A stretch of DNA of 64,000 bases from positions 206,919 through 270,918 of the forward strand of contig NZ_JAABNN010000001.1 in the NCBI RefSeq assembly GCF_009928415.1, read 5' to 3'. The position numbers were made by a program, and so were the translations under genes. The notes under the pieces are model-generated. The model was not told the origin of the DNA. It saw only the letters and a list, made by a program, of their open reading frames with translations, and ran no database searches. This DNA is from Bacillus sp. USDA818B3_A (lineage in GTDB: Bacteria > Bacillota > Bacilli > Bacillales > Cytobacillaceae). This document shows, one piece after another, positions 25,744 to 34,857 of this stretch (positions are counted from its first letter, which is position 1; each line of letters begins with the position of its first letter).

Positions 25744-26931
25744 ATGAAAATGCAAGGTATTAGTAAAGGACACCCACATTCAATGGGTCACCCACATGGA
25801 GCAGGTAAAAAAATAGATTATGATCAAAACCCGTTTATTGTCATTTGGGAGGTAACGAGAGCCTGTCAGCTTAAATGTGTTCACTGCCGTGCTGATGCCC
25901 AGTTGACTCCTGACCCAAGGGAGCTGTCCCATGAGGAAGGGATTCATTTAATCGATCAGATTTATGAGATGGATAACCCAATGCTCGTCTTTACTGGCGG
26001 GGATTGTATGATGAGAGATGATTTATATGAACTTGCTGATTATGCGATAAAAAAAGGAATGCGTGTCTCGATGACACCAAGTGCCACTGCTAATGTAACC
26101 AAAGAGAAAATGAGGTTATTTAAAGACGTGGGACTTTCACGCTGGGGCTTTAGCTTAGACGGGCCAACTCCCGAAATTCATGATCACTTCCGTGGTACTC
26201 CAGGGTCATTTGATTTGACTGTCGAAAAAATAAAATATTTAAATGAACTGGATATGCCGTTACAAATTAATACAGTCATCTCGCGTTATAATTATGATTC
26301 GCTCGAGGAAATGTCTAAATTAGTTGCTGAGCTTGGGGCAGTTATGTGGTATATTTTCCTGCTTGTTCCAACTGGCCGGGGCCAAATGGATGCTTGCATC
26401 TCTCCTAGTGAACACGAAAAAGTGTTCCGTTGGCTCTATGAGCTTAGTAAGACAGCACCGTATGATATTAAAACTACTGCAGCCCAGCACTATCGCCGTG
26501 TAGTATTGCAGCAGAAAACACGTGATCACTTAATTGATAAGGGTGAAATTCACTATGAAGATTCGATCACAACTGATTTTGCTTCCTTGCATGACGGATT
26601 AAAACGTGCTCCTAAGGGAGTAAACGATGGAAATGGATTTGCGTTTGTTTCTCATATCGGTGATGTCATGCCGAGCGGTTTACTTCCCATTGTCGGCGGG
26701 AATATCCGTGAAACCCCACTTGCGGAAATTTATCGTGAAGCAAAAGTATTTAAAGAACTTCGTCAGCCAGATAACTATAAAGGGAAATGCGGGGTTTGCG
26801 AATATAACAAAATTTGCGGAGGTTCCCGTTCGAGAACCTATGCTGTGACAGGAGATTATATGGAAAGTGAGCCATTCTGTGTCTATATACCTCAGGCTAT
26901 GCGAAATAAAGAAGCGGCACCGTCTTTTTAA
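25744..26931 (+). CDS. Radical SAM/SPASM domain protein (TIGR04053-like)
   Basis: 395 aa. A histidine-rich start (HPHSMGHPHGAG) precedes the radical SAM core with the cluster motif CQLKCVHC (cysteines about 41, 45, 48), then FTGGD and RWGFSLDGP. The C-terminal SPASM region binds further clusters through CGVCEYNKICGGSRSR and a final cysteine near EPFCVY. It belongs with the haem-modifying NirJ/AhbD-type and peptide-maturing enzymes; the CRADA motif after the cluster is typical of this subgroup. The product is unknown, and no precursor peptide gene is visible beside it. The RBS is weak; GTG 25741 or ATG 25750 are alternatives. Confidence 0.85.
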   Translation: MKMQGISKGHPHSMGHPHGAGKKIDYDQNPFIVIWEVTRACQLKCVHCRADAQLTPDPRELSHEEGIHLIDQIYEMDNPMLVFTGGDCMMRDDLYELADYAIKKGMRVSMTPSATANVTKEKMRLFKDVGLSRWGFSLDGPTPEIHDHFRGTPGSFDLTVEKIKYLNELDMPLQINTVISRYNYDSLEEMSKLVAELGAVMWYIFLLVPTGRGQMDACISPSEHEKVFRWLYELSKTAPYDIKTTAAQHYRRVVLQQKTRDHLIDKGEIHYEDSITTDFASLHDGLKRAPKGVNDGNGFAFVSHIGDVMPSGLLPIVGGNIRETPLAEIYREAKVFKELRQPDNYKGKCGVCEYNKICGGSRSRTYAVTGDYMESEPFCVYIPQAMRNKEAAPSF

Positions 26932-26942
26932 GATATAAAAGA

Positions 26943-26975
26943 TAAAAGGCATTCCGACTGGAATGCCTTTTATTC
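26943..26975 (+). terminator. Bidirectional terminator between the radical SAM gene and gerC
   Basis: Stem GATAAAAGGCATTCC/GGAATGCCTTTTATT with loop GACT. It overlaps the last codons of the convergent gerC-type gene. Confidence 0.85.
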
Positions 26976-28061
26976 GATTAATCCAGTATCTTCTATTTGA
27001 ACCTTAGAGTTTACCTTAAAAATAATGTTAGGATAGATTTTTTTCCATTCCTCCCAATCATCGTTATTAAAATGCCTTGAACGGTATCTCAACCCAAAGC
27101 CAATCGGATCAAGATTGGACTTTTGCATTTTTACGAGTAATTTTTCAAATCTTTTACTGATCTCCTTTTCAGCCGCAGCTTCATATTCCGATAAAGCAGG
27201 AACTGGAACTCTTCTTGATGCCTCTTCTAAAGTTCCCTCCATTTCCACATTGAGCTTAATAAAGGGGCGTTTTGCTTTAGGGATATAAAGCTTATATTTT
27301 GTCTTTACTCGATTTGTATTGAGGACAACGATTGTATTTCCTTTGGTCACATTAATTGCACTCTTTTCCTCCCGATTACGAAGAAAATTAATGATTTTCG
27401 TTTCCTCCGGTGCAAGGGTCATTTTTAAGCTGCTCTTATTAAACAGGCCAACCGTATTAATTTCAAATAAATCTTTTTTAGCAACTATAATCGGTATGAG
27501 CGGGTCGATTCCTCTTTCAATTAATCGGTATTTCATATCAAAAAGATACTCTGGGTTTACATATGGAGTCTCAGAGCCCTCTTTCCCCAATGCTAAAAAG
27601 AGCGCATTGGAGGGAATCTGTTCAGATTTTGGTTTCACTTTTAATACATCCAATGCAGTGGGCTTTCCAATATTCACCCAAGCAATTTTTTGGATATCTC
27701 TTCTTCTCGTAAACCAATAATACATCCCGGCATTTCCTTTTTTTTTCACCACATCTTCGCTGAATACGATCACTTTTGCATGACTGAAGTCAATTTCCTT
27801 ATCCACCTTTGTTTTAATAATTCGAACGGCCTCTGAAATGGAATTGGCTTCTTCGGAAACGATTTGGAATTGGGTGGGACTATCCTTAGAAGGACTAGGT
27901 ACGGCAAATTTTAAACTTACTAAATATCTATTTGATTTGGTTTTCGCTTTGTCTACACCAATACTTACGACAAAAAACCGCTTATCAATATCTTTAAATC
28001 CACAGCCTCCAATAACCATACAGGAAAGAAGGATTATTAAATATTTAGCCCATCGTTTCAC
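26970..28061 (-). CDS. Germinant receptor subunit C, Ger(x)C lipoprotein
   Basis: C subunit of a GerA-type nutrient germinant receptor, attached to the outer face of the spore inner membrane. A lipobox VIGGC near residue 20 is followed by the Ger(x)C fold with VSIGVDKAK near the start and the conserved C-terminal domain ending at KVNSKVQIED. I place the start at GTG 28061 (363 aa) because AAGGAGGAG stands 4 nt before it. That start overlaps the B-subunit stop (GTGA), a coupled arrangement usual in ger operons; an ATG at 28082 would lack a ribosome binding site. Confidence 0.9.
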   Translation of the reverse strand: MKRWAKYLIILLSCMVIGGCGFKDIDKRFFVVSIGVDKAKTKSNRYLVSLKFAVPSPSKDSPTQFQIVSEEANSISEAVRIIKTKVDKEIDFSHAKVIVFSEDVVKKKGNAGMYYWFTRRRDIQKIAWVNIGKPTALDVLKVKPKSEQIPSNALFLALGKEGSETPYVNPEYLFDMKYRLIERGIDPLIPIIVAKKDLFEINTVGLFNKSSLKMTLAPEETKIINFLRNREEKSAINVTKGNTIVVLNTNRVKTKYKLYIPKAKRPFIKLNVEMEGTLEEASRRVPVPALSEYEAAAEKEISKRFEKLLVKMQKSNLDPIGFGLRYRSRHFNNDDWEEWKKIYPNIIFKVNSKVQIEDTGLIE

Positions 28062-29128
28062 ACGATTCTCCTCCTTGCCCATAAAAAGAACATGCCAACT
28101 AATAGAACTTCACAGACAAGCCGAATGATGAGCCAATAGGTGGCAAATTTCAAGAGAAGAATGGTATTAAAATAAATAATTCCTAAAATGGATACTCCGG
28201 TAAAAACACTTAGAATGAGCCAAACCTTTTTTTTACTGACTTCTTTTTTAAAGGAGCCCTTGATTAATTCAAGAGCAACGTGCCAGTGAATCGCTACACT
28301 CATCAGGGAAATGCTCATAAAGAACATTATAAATAAAAAAATGACACGTTCGATTGGACTGTAAACCAATCTTAAAGAATCGGCTGTAGTGACCCATGGG
28401 TAAAGATATTCTTGAGTACCGTCTGAACCGTGAAATCCAATCGGAATAAAAAAAGTAGTAAATATATTTATCAATCCTAAGAGCGCAATAATGACAAAAT
28501 TCCTAGCCTTTAATGTACCTTTAATAACTCGATTAAAGACAATTAAATTTGCATACCCAGAAAAGCAATAGGTAGCAGCGGCAAAAGCTTTTATACTTGG
28601 CCATTTTAGAATATGGGTACCTACTTCAAGGACTGAATCCCAATTAAAAAATGGGTTGGTGTATGCCTTAAAAATAATAAACAATATCAATGGAGTATTA
28701 AGAAATAGGACGATTTCTAGAAGGTACATTACTCTATCAGTTGGCATTTGAATAATAAGGAAAATAGCTGCTAGATAAATAGCTAAAAGCATAAGTTTTG
28801 GCATCTCAGGATTAACAAAACGGGCCAAAATATCAATAAAGCCAATCAAGGTAATAAGACCCGCCGAAAACCAAACTAATTGTATACTGAGAAGATAGAG
28901 GCGCTTTACCCCACTATGGCTTTTTATAGGAAGATCAGGCAGTCCTTTTTGTGAAAATTTATTAATCGTTTTAGCATAAATATAACTTAGTCCAACACCT
29001 ACAGGAATGGCCAGTATGACCCCCATTACGGCACCTTCATACCGATACTTGATTAATATTTTTGGAACAAAAATTATGACATTAATAATCATGTTCAAAA
29101 AGACTAAATAGAGAAAATATCGGTTCAC
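28058..29128 (-). CDS. Germinant receptor subunit B, GerAB/spore permease family
   Basis: 356 aa with ten predicted membrane helices, of the APC-superfamily spore germination permease family. The B subunit binds the germinant and probably forms the ligand-gated channel. The family features PKILIKYRYEGAV at the N-terminus, the YANLIVFNR stretch and the late PIERVIFLF segment are present. The ligand cannot be predicted. It is the middle gene of the order A-B-C, 21 nt after the A subunit gene. Confidence 0.92.
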   Translation of the reverse strand: MNRYFLYLVFLNMIINVIIFVPKILIKYRYEGAVMGVILAIPVGVGLSYIYAKTINKFSQKGLPDLPIKSHSGVKRLYLLSIQLVWFSAGLITLIGFIDILARFVNPEMPKLMLLAIYLAAIFLIIQMPTDRVMYLLEIVLFLNTPLILFIIFKAYTNPFFNWDSVLEVGTHILKWPSIKAFAAATYCFSGYANLIVFNRVIKGTLKARNFVIIALLGLINIFTTFFIPIGFHGSDGTQEYLYPWVTTADSLRLVYSPIERVIFLFIMFFMSISLMSVAIHWHVALELIKGSFKKEVSKKKVWLILSVFTGVSILGIIYFNTILLLKFATYWLIIRLVCEVLLVGMFFLWARRRIV

Positions 29129-29149
29129 ATTCCTCCCCTCCTCTTGTTC

Positions 29150-30466
29150 CTATTCTTTATTTGGTTTACTTTGCACTAAGGTTAGAAATGGGGTCCCAAA
29201 GCTATCAAGCTTGACCATATAAGCCACCAGCAACATAAATCCTACAACCACTCCAACTAATCCAAAGAAGGTTGCAAATGCTAAAACAACGTATTTCATG
29301 ATCCGCAGGGTAAAACTAAAGGCATTGATTGGGACCACAAAATTAGAAATGGCGACAGTTGAAACGATAATGATCATGATGTTACTAACTAACCCTGCCT
29401 CTGTCGCCGCCTGCCCTAATATTAATCCGCCGACGGTTGTAGCAGTTGGTCCAATGGCCTTTGGAAGACGGATACTTGCCTCAGTTAACATTTCCATCAT
29501 GATTAACATGATCGTTACTTCGATAAAGGAGGGGTATGGCACACCTGTCCGGCTCCCCGCAATACTTATCGCCAGCTGGACCCTAAAAAGCTCTGGGTTA
29601 TAACTGGTAACTGCAACATATAATCCTGGCAGGATCAGGCTAGTAAAAAAACCAATGTACCTTAACAATTGAAGAAATTTTGTTACCCAGAAAGTCTGAT
29701 AGATATCCTCCATCGATGCCATAAAATCTTTCATAACTGTAGGCAAAACCACTGCAAAGGGTGTTCCACTGATAAGCAGGATAATCTTCCCTGCCGCTAA
29801 ATTGACCACCACCCTGTCTGGCCGCTCCGTAACTAGCATAACGGGTATCAATGCCCGATTACTTTTTTTAATTAAATCAAGCAGCTGCTCTCCTGTTTGA
29901 AACACTTGAATATCCAGCTGTGATAAAAATTCCTTTATCCTATGTAATGTAACGGGGTCTGCCCGCTTGCTATCATGGACAATCATAACCATTGTTTTAG
30001 AAAGTGAGCCGACGGTTGTCGATTCAACCTTTAAAGTTGGTTCAGGATAACGCTGGCGAATAAGTCCTATATTTGTAGGAATACTTTCGCTAAATCCTGA
30101 TTGGGGTCCTTGAATCGTTGTTTCAACCGTTGTATCCAAAACTGAATTATTACGGTCTATCTTAGTATCTAAAAGGAAAACTGAATCAAAGTAGATAAGG
30201 ATTGTCATGCCCCTCAGTAACTCTTCGATTGCTTTTTCTTTGGTATCCATTGGTTTAATGGCGGGATGCGACTTTAGATAGGCTGAAAATGGAACAGCCT
30301 CCTTCATTTCATAAAATGGGATAACTAACTTTTGCTGCAAAATCTTCTCATCCATAATGGTTTTTATATAAAAAATCTCAATTGATTTTTCCTTTGTATG
30401 TAATTCTTTTAATACAACATCCTCAGAAGTAGGTAAGCTTTCTTTAATTGACCTGCTCGCTTGCAT
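29150..30466 (-). CDS. Germinant receptor subunit A, GerA family
   Basis: 438 aa. A cytoplasmic N-terminal domain (residues about 1-240) with GPQSGFSESIPTNIGLIRQR and the conserved TERPDRVVVNLAAGKIILLISGTPFAVVLPT start of the membrane part, then about five to six helices. The A subunits assemble into channels in spores. It is slightly shorter than B. subtilis GerAA (482 aa), through the N-terminus, which lacks part of the usual leader. First gene of the operon; expected forespore SigG control, though no clear SigG promoter is visible. RBS GGAGAGG precedes the ATG. Confidence 0.92.
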   Translation of the reverse strand: MQASRSIKESLPTSEDVVLKELHTKEKSIEIFYIKTIMDEKILQQKLVIPFYEMKEAVPFSAYLKSHPAIKPMDTKEKAIEELLRGMTILIYFDSVFLLDTKIDRNNSVLDTTVETTIQGPQSGFSESIPTNIGLIRQRYPEPTLKVESTTVGSLSKTMVMIVHDSKRADPVTLHRIKEFLSQLDIQVFQTGEQLLDLIKKSNRALIPVMLVTERPDRVVVNLAAGKIILLISGTPFAVVLPTVMKDFMASMEDIYQTFWVTKFLQLLRYIGFFTSLILPGLYVAVTSYNPELFRVQLAISIAGSRTGVPYPSFIEVTIMLIMMEMLTEASIRLPKAIGPTATTVGGLILGQAATEAGLVSNIMIIIVSTVAISNFVVPINAFSFTLRIMKYVVLAFATFFGLVGVVVGFMLLVAYMVKLDSFGTPFLTLVQSKPNKE

Positions 30467-30654
30467 TATTATACCTCTCCACGCTTATTTCTTTATAAGT
30501 TCCCACGCCGTTTGCCATTTTATTCTAAAACGTCATGATGCTGGAATACGGATACGGATTCGATGCCCATTATGAGGCCTGTTTTTTCTTGGTTAAGTTG
30601 CTTCCATTTTGGGAAAGTTGTTTTTAGGAATATTTATGAAGGGAAATCCACCGG

Positions 30655-32076
30655 ATGCAGCACATTCATTTAAAGGAAAAACACGTTACTAATGCTTATT
30701 TTCAATTTATTTTCCCTTTTTCAATTGTGGCAGGCTCCTCCGAAAAATTGGTCAATTATATACAGGAATTAGGTTTTGATCGTTTTCATTTGAACGATAG
30801 TGAGAAGGAAGAGGTCTACTATGGAAACTTCCGTTTGAATCATGAGCAACTTAAGAACTATTTTCTCCCTCTTACAGCCAATATTCTTTTTCCCGTAACA
30901 CATATTGAAAAAGGATTTCAACGTTTTTCAAAAAATCTCAATCAGGATGGAGAGCTAATCGTTAAAGATACTAGTATTCATTTTAAAATACACTCTATCG
31001 ATCTAATTACTTGCCCTTTTGATTTAGGTTTTTTAACCATCCGAACGGAAATTGAAAATGGCTCCTTATCTAATTCCATTGAGTTTGCAGACTGTTTTAG
31101 AAGACAAAATGCAGAAATTCTTAACTTTGCGATACATGTAGAAGGAAGTACCTATTATAATTTTATTAAGTTCATCATTCATCGATATTGCCCAAAACTT
31201 GTCTCATATTTGAACAATGACGAAGTCCTTTTTCTAGAGAACAATTTGTATGTTCAATCATTCCTTTCTGTTGATGGGGTCGAAACCGTTAATCCAGTCG
31301 ACCTCTACCGCTTTGGTACCTTTTGCAGTTATGACCAAGCCCAAGACATATCTACAGATGCAAGTAACTTGGATTATATTTCAAACGTATTACGGAATTA
31401 TGCATACGAACCATTTGCACCAGCCACGAATTACCTGTTTCAACAAAACGGTATGGTCGGCATTACGACTCTAAAAAAAACAGATCCACACATGCAGCGG
31501 TTTTATGGATTTTATTATTACGCTGTGCTGCTTAACCTTTTTCATAAATTCGTATTGTTAAAAATAGCAAATGGGTATTCTGCCATTCATTTAGAACAGG
31601 ATCAGCAGAAGCTCAGCGGCCTGCTTTATGAATTAAACACCTTTACCTCTAATTACTTTTATACCGTCTATCCACTAACATCCGAGGGGCAGGATATCTT
31701 TACATTATTAAAAAAAAGCCTTGGTATTGATCGATTATATGCCAATTGTCAAGATATTCTCTTTAGCCTGGTAAAGTACGAAGACACCAATGTAGCAAAA
31801 AAAGATAGTATGTTATTGTTAGTCTTAACTCTTTATACTGTTATTTGCGGAATTTTTAGTATGAATCTGTTTACCCATGATTTACAGGGGAATATTCCCT
31901 GGCACCACTTTAAGACCTATAATCCTTTCGAATACTTTGCTGTTTTTATTGTTTTTAGCGGAATGTCAGTGGTAGCCTTTCTTAGCATCCAGGGATTTCT
32001 TCAAAGTTATCAGAACCGTAAAAACCGTAAGAAGTGGGTGCGGAAGACGGTTTGGTCGACGAAGGATAATAGATAA
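30655..32076 (+). CDS. Degenerate CorA-like membrane protein
   Basis: 473 aa of unrecognised soluble N-terminal sequence ending in two membrane helices (about 385-401 and 428-449) and a basic tail. This two-helix C-terminal topology is that of CorA, and the end of the first helix reads GIFSMN where CorA has the selectivity motif YGMN. The glycine of GMN is replaced by serine, so normal Mg2+ selectivity is unlikely. It lies 77 nt before a true corA gene on the same strand. Homology to CorA is inferred from topology, motif position and context only. Confidence 0.6.
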   Translation: MQHIHLKEKHVTNAYFQFIFPFSIVAGSSEKLVNYIQELGFDRFHLNDSEKEEVYYGNFRLNHEQLKNYFLPLTANILFPVTHIEKGFQRFSKNLNQDGELIVKDTSIHFKIHSIDLITCPFDLGFLTIRTEIENGSLSNSIEFADCFRRQNAEILNFAIHVEGSTYYNFIKFIIHRYCPKLVSYLNNDEVLFLENNLYVQSFLSVDGVETVNPVDLYRFGTFCSYDQAQDISTDASNLDYISNVLRNYAYEPFAPATNYLFQQNGMVGITTLKKTDPHMQRFYGFYYYAVLLNLFHKFVLLKIANGYSAIHLEQDQQKLSGLLYELNTFTSNYFYTVYPLTSEGQDIFTLLKKSLGIDRLYANCQDILFSLVKYEDTNVAKKDSMLLLVLTLYTVICGIFSMNLFTHDLQGNIPWHHFKTYNPFEYFAVFIVFSGMSVVAFLSIQGFLQSYQNRKNRKKWVRKTVWSTKDNR

Positions 32077-32153
32077 AATAAATCACTTTTCTTTTTCAAT
32101 TATTGCTTTATAGTAAAGGGTATAGACGAATTAAGGAGAAAAAAAAGAATTTT

Positions 32154-33104
32154 ATGATTAGAACGCTCGCATTAGATTCAAACCATCAACTGATTAAAGA
32201 TATAGAAATTGAAAAACTAGTCATGGGGGATTATCAGTGGTATTGGATTGATTTTCATCAGCCTACCGAAGAAGAGACCAATTACCTGCGAACTCCCCTC
32301 TCTTTCCATCCATTAGCGATTGAAGATTGTATTCATCACCTTCAGCGTCCCAAACTTGATTACTATGAAGGTTATACCTTTTTTGTTACGCAAACCTTTA
32401 ATCAAACACCTACGCAGAAGGAAGAGGTAGATTTTTTTCTTGGCAAGAACTATTGTATTACTTATCACCATCAACCTTGTTCGGAAATTGAGGAAGTATG
32501 GGACAGATTAGTTCAGGCTGATTCGACTGAAAAATGGGATGCATCCCATATATTTTATTTGGTTTTGGATAATATGGTCGATAATTATTTTCCACTTGTA
32601 TACCAAATTGAAGATATGTTAAATGAAATTGATGATAACTCGAAAAGAAGATCTATGGAGGATTTGCTCGAGGACTTATTTGATACAAGACACGAACTAT
32701 TATCGTTAAGGCATACCGTTACGCCCATGCGGGACCTTCTTTATCGTATTCTTAACTCACAGCGGGAAACATACATAAAAGGGAAAGCAGAATACTTTTC
32801 TGACATCCATGATCATTTATTAAAACTAACCGAAATGATTGAAGCTAACCGCGAATTAACAACGGACATTCGCGACAGTTATATCTCATTAAACTCCCAT
32901 CAAACCAATCACGTGATGAAGGTTTTGACAGTCATCACCACCATTTTCATGCCAATCACTTTTATAGCTGGTTTGTACGGGATGAATTTCAATCATATGC
33001 CTGAATTAACCTGGAAATATGGGTATCCTTTTGCTTTATTCATCATGGCTGTCATTACGATAGGTATGTCTCTTTGGTTTAAAAAGAAAGGTTGGTTCAA
33101 ATAA
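32154..33104 (+). CDS. corA: CorA-family Mg2+/divalent cation transporter
   Basis: 316 aa. The N-terminal cytoplasmic funnel domain with QWYWIDFHQPTEEE and HPLAIEDCIH is followed by the long willow helix and two membrane helices; GMN, the pore selectivity motif, stands at about residues 276-278 in LYGMNFNHMPEL. CorA forms pentameric Mg2+ channels. ATG 32154 is chosen over TTG 32103 because AAGGAG lies 15 nt before it and family members start with this IRTLALD strand. It follows a CorA-like partner gene. Confidence 0.92.
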   Translation: MIRTLALDSNHQLIKDIEIEKLVMGDYQWYWIDFHQPTEEETNYLRTPLSFHPLAIEDCIHHLQRPKLDYYEGYTFFVTQTFNQTPTQKEEVDFFLGKNYCITYHHQPCSEIEEVWDRLVQADSTEKWDASHIFYLVLDNMVDNYFPLVYQIEDMLNEIDDNSKRRSMEDLLEDLFDTRHELLSLRHTVTPMRDLLYRILNSQRETYIKGKAEYFSDIHDHLLKLTEMIEANRELTTDIRDSYISLNSHQTNHVMKVLTVITTIFMPITFIAGLYGMNFNHMPELTWKYGYPFALFIMAVITIGMSLWFKKKGWFK

Positions 33105-33143
33105 GGTATTTTAATATGAGGACAACAGGAAGGGGTAATTAAC

Positions 33144-34193
33144 ATGGTTCAAGTCAATACAGAGGAAACGATGAAATTAATAGCTGATTTAGTATCCATT
33201 CCAAGCCCATCGGGAAATACAAACGAAGTCATTACTTTTGTCGAAAATTTCTTAAAAGAGTCAGGAATTGATACCTATCGAAATCGAAAAGGTGGTTTAA
33301 TTGCCACCCTCCCAGGGCAGGATTCCAGCAGACATCGAATGCTGACCGCTCATGTGGACACTCTTGGGGCAATGGTAAAAGAAGTGAAAGCAAACGGAAG
33401 ATTAAAAATTGACCTAATCGGCGGGTTTAGATTTAATTCCATCGAGGGTGAATACTGTCAAATTGAAACCCAAACCGGAAAAACCTATACAGGGACGATC
33501 CTAATGCATCAGACTTCCGTGCATGTGTATAAAGATGCTGGCAAAGCCGAACGGAATCAGGATAATATAGAAGTCCGGATTGATGAGAAAGTACACACAA
33601 AGGAAGAAGTACGTGCACTTGGGATTGAAGTCGGTGATTTTATTTCGTTTGATCCTCGTGTAGAAATCACCCCGAGCGGTTATATTAAATCACGTCATTT
33701 GGACGACAAAGCAAGTGTCGGGATTCTCCTTCAATTAATGAAGAATATTAAACTAGAAGGAATTATTTTGCCTTATACTACCCATTTCTTAATTTCGAAT
33801 AATGAAGAAATTGGTTATGGCGGAAATTCAAATATTACGCCGGAAACGGTAGAATATTTAGCCGTGGATATGGGGGCTATGGGTGACGGCCAGTCTACCG
33901 ATGAATATACAGTTTCTATTTGTGTTAAAGATTCGAGTGGTCCCTACCATTATGAATTACGAAAACATTTAGTCCGTCTTGCTGAAGAAAACAAAATAGG
34001 TTATAAACTAGATATTTATCCCTTCTACGGTTCTGACGCCTCAGCAGCTATTCGCTCTGGTCATGATATTATCCATGGCCTAATCGGACCGGGAATCGAT
34101 TCCTCCCATGCGTTTGAACGGACACATGTTTCATCCATTGAAAATACAGCCAAGCTGTTATATTATTACGTTCAATCTAATTTAGTTATTTAA
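33144..34193 (+). CDS. M42-family metallopeptidase
   Basis: 349 aa cytoplasmic aminopeptidase/deblocking-type enzyme of clan MH, family M42 (glutamyl aminopeptidase/endoglucanase-like). Metal and catalytic residues: histidine and aspartate in TAHVDTLG, aspartate in RHLDDKAS, the glutamate pair in NNEEIGYGG, aspartate in AVDMGAMGDG, and histidine in SSHAFERTH. B. subtilis has paralogues YsdC and YtoP; I do not assign one. RBS AGGAAGGGG precedes the ATG by 14 nt. It may be cotranscribed with corA 39 nt upstream. Confidence 0.9.
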   Translation: MVQVNTEETMKLIADLVSIPSPSGNTNEVITFVENFLKESGIDTYRNRKGGLIATLPGQDSSRHRMLTAHVDTLGAMVKEVKANGRLKIDLIGGFRFNSIEGEYCQIETQTGKTYTGTILMHQTSVHVYKDAGKAERNQDNIEVRIDEKVHTKEEVRALGIEVGDFISFDPRVEITPSGYIKSRHLDDKASVGILLQLMKNIKLEGIILPYTTHFLISNNEEIGYGGNSNITPETVEYLAVDMGAMGDGQSTDEYTVSICVKDSSGPYHYELRKHLVRLAEENKIGYKLDIYPFYGSDASAAIRSGHDIIHGLIGPGIDSSHAFERTHVSSIENTAKLLYYYVQSNLVI

Positions 34194-34210
34194 AATATTG
34201 AATCATGTAC

Positions 34211-34249
34211 AGCACCGGCCGGAAATCTATTCCGGCTGTTTGTTTTATT
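34211..34249 (+). terminator. Terminator of the M42 peptidase gene
   Basis: Stem CAGC-CCGG-GGAA/TTCCGGCTG followed by TTTGTTTTATT. Confidence 0.75.
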
Positions 34250-34334
34250 AATGCTAATCTAGTACAATACAGAAAATAACGTTATAATAGACATAGACGA
34301 GTATGTTCCAACTCATCAATAGGAGATGAAGGTT

Positions 34335-34550
34335 ATGTTTTCTAATATAGGTGTTCCAGGATTGATTTTAATACTTATCGTAGCTTTAGTAATTTTTGGG
34401 CCAAACAAACTTCCGGAAATTGGACGGGCATTTGGAAAATCGATTCGAGAATTCAAAAAAGCAACTGATGGAATTGCTGATGATATTAAAGGAGAAATTA
34501 AAGAGGATATTTCAGAGGCAAAAAAAGAATCAATCAGTTTAAAGAAGTAA
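34335..34550 (+). CDS. tatA: Sec-independent protein translocase subunit TatA
   Basis: 71 aa. One N-terminal membrane helix followed by the [20 protein letters not shown] hinge and amphipathic helix, then a charged tail: the TatA/TatE pattern. TatA multimers form the pore for folded proteins with twin-arginine signals. The ATG at 34335 has AGGAG 9 nt before it, while the ATG at 34326 directly abuts AGGAG. No tatC lies beside it; in bacilli solitary tatA genes (such as tatAc) occur. Confidence 0.93.
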   Translation: MFSNIGVPGLILILIVALVIFGPNKLPEIGRAFGKSIREFKKATDGIADDIKGEIKEDISEAKKESISLKK

Positions 34551-34560
34551 AACATTCAAT

Positions 34561-34595
34561 GAGGCATCCCTGCAACAGGAATGCCTCTTTTTTTT
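34561..34595 (+). terminator. Terminator of tatA
   Basis: Stem GAGGCAT-CCTG/CAGG-ATGCCTC followed by eight T. Its T-run touches the stop codon of the convergent small gene. Confidence 0.9.
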
Positions 34596-34713
34596 ACCTT
34601 TTTTTAGTGAGTGACTGGAATTGATCCATTAATTTCTTCCGTGCATCAGGGTTACGCATTAAATAGGCAGCCCCCAAACCAATGGTTGTCATCATTAATG
34701 ATTTTCTTTTCAT
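34594..34713 (-). CDS. 39-aa small protein, DUF3918-like
   Basis: A short gene: MKRKSLMMTTIGLGAAYLM followed by a basic tail RNPDARKKLMDQF. A brief hydrophobic helix (about residues 6-19) is followed by a positively charged amphipathic end. I recognise the form of the DUF3918 family of tiny Bacillus proteins of unknown function. RBS AGAGGATG lies 9 nt before the ATG, and codon use fits its neighbours. Confidence 0.75.
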   Translation of the reverse strand: MKRKSLMMTTIGLGAAYLMRNPDARKKLMDQFQSLTKKR

Positions 34714-34787
34714 TTTACATCCATCCTCTCGTAATTGCCTTCATCATATATATTCCCTCAGATTATGGAGATTAAAACATAAAACCG

Positions 34788-34823
34788 AAAAAGCCAATTC
34801 CATTTTGGAAGTTGGCTTTTTAA
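34788..34823 (-). terminator. Terminator of the secreted helical protein gene
   Basis: Stem AAAAAGCCAA/TTGGCTTTTT with inner TTCC/GGAA. T-runs on both strands. Confidence 0.82.
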
Positions 34824-34857
34824 AATACTAATCTCAGGCATGTCATCCACTCTATAC

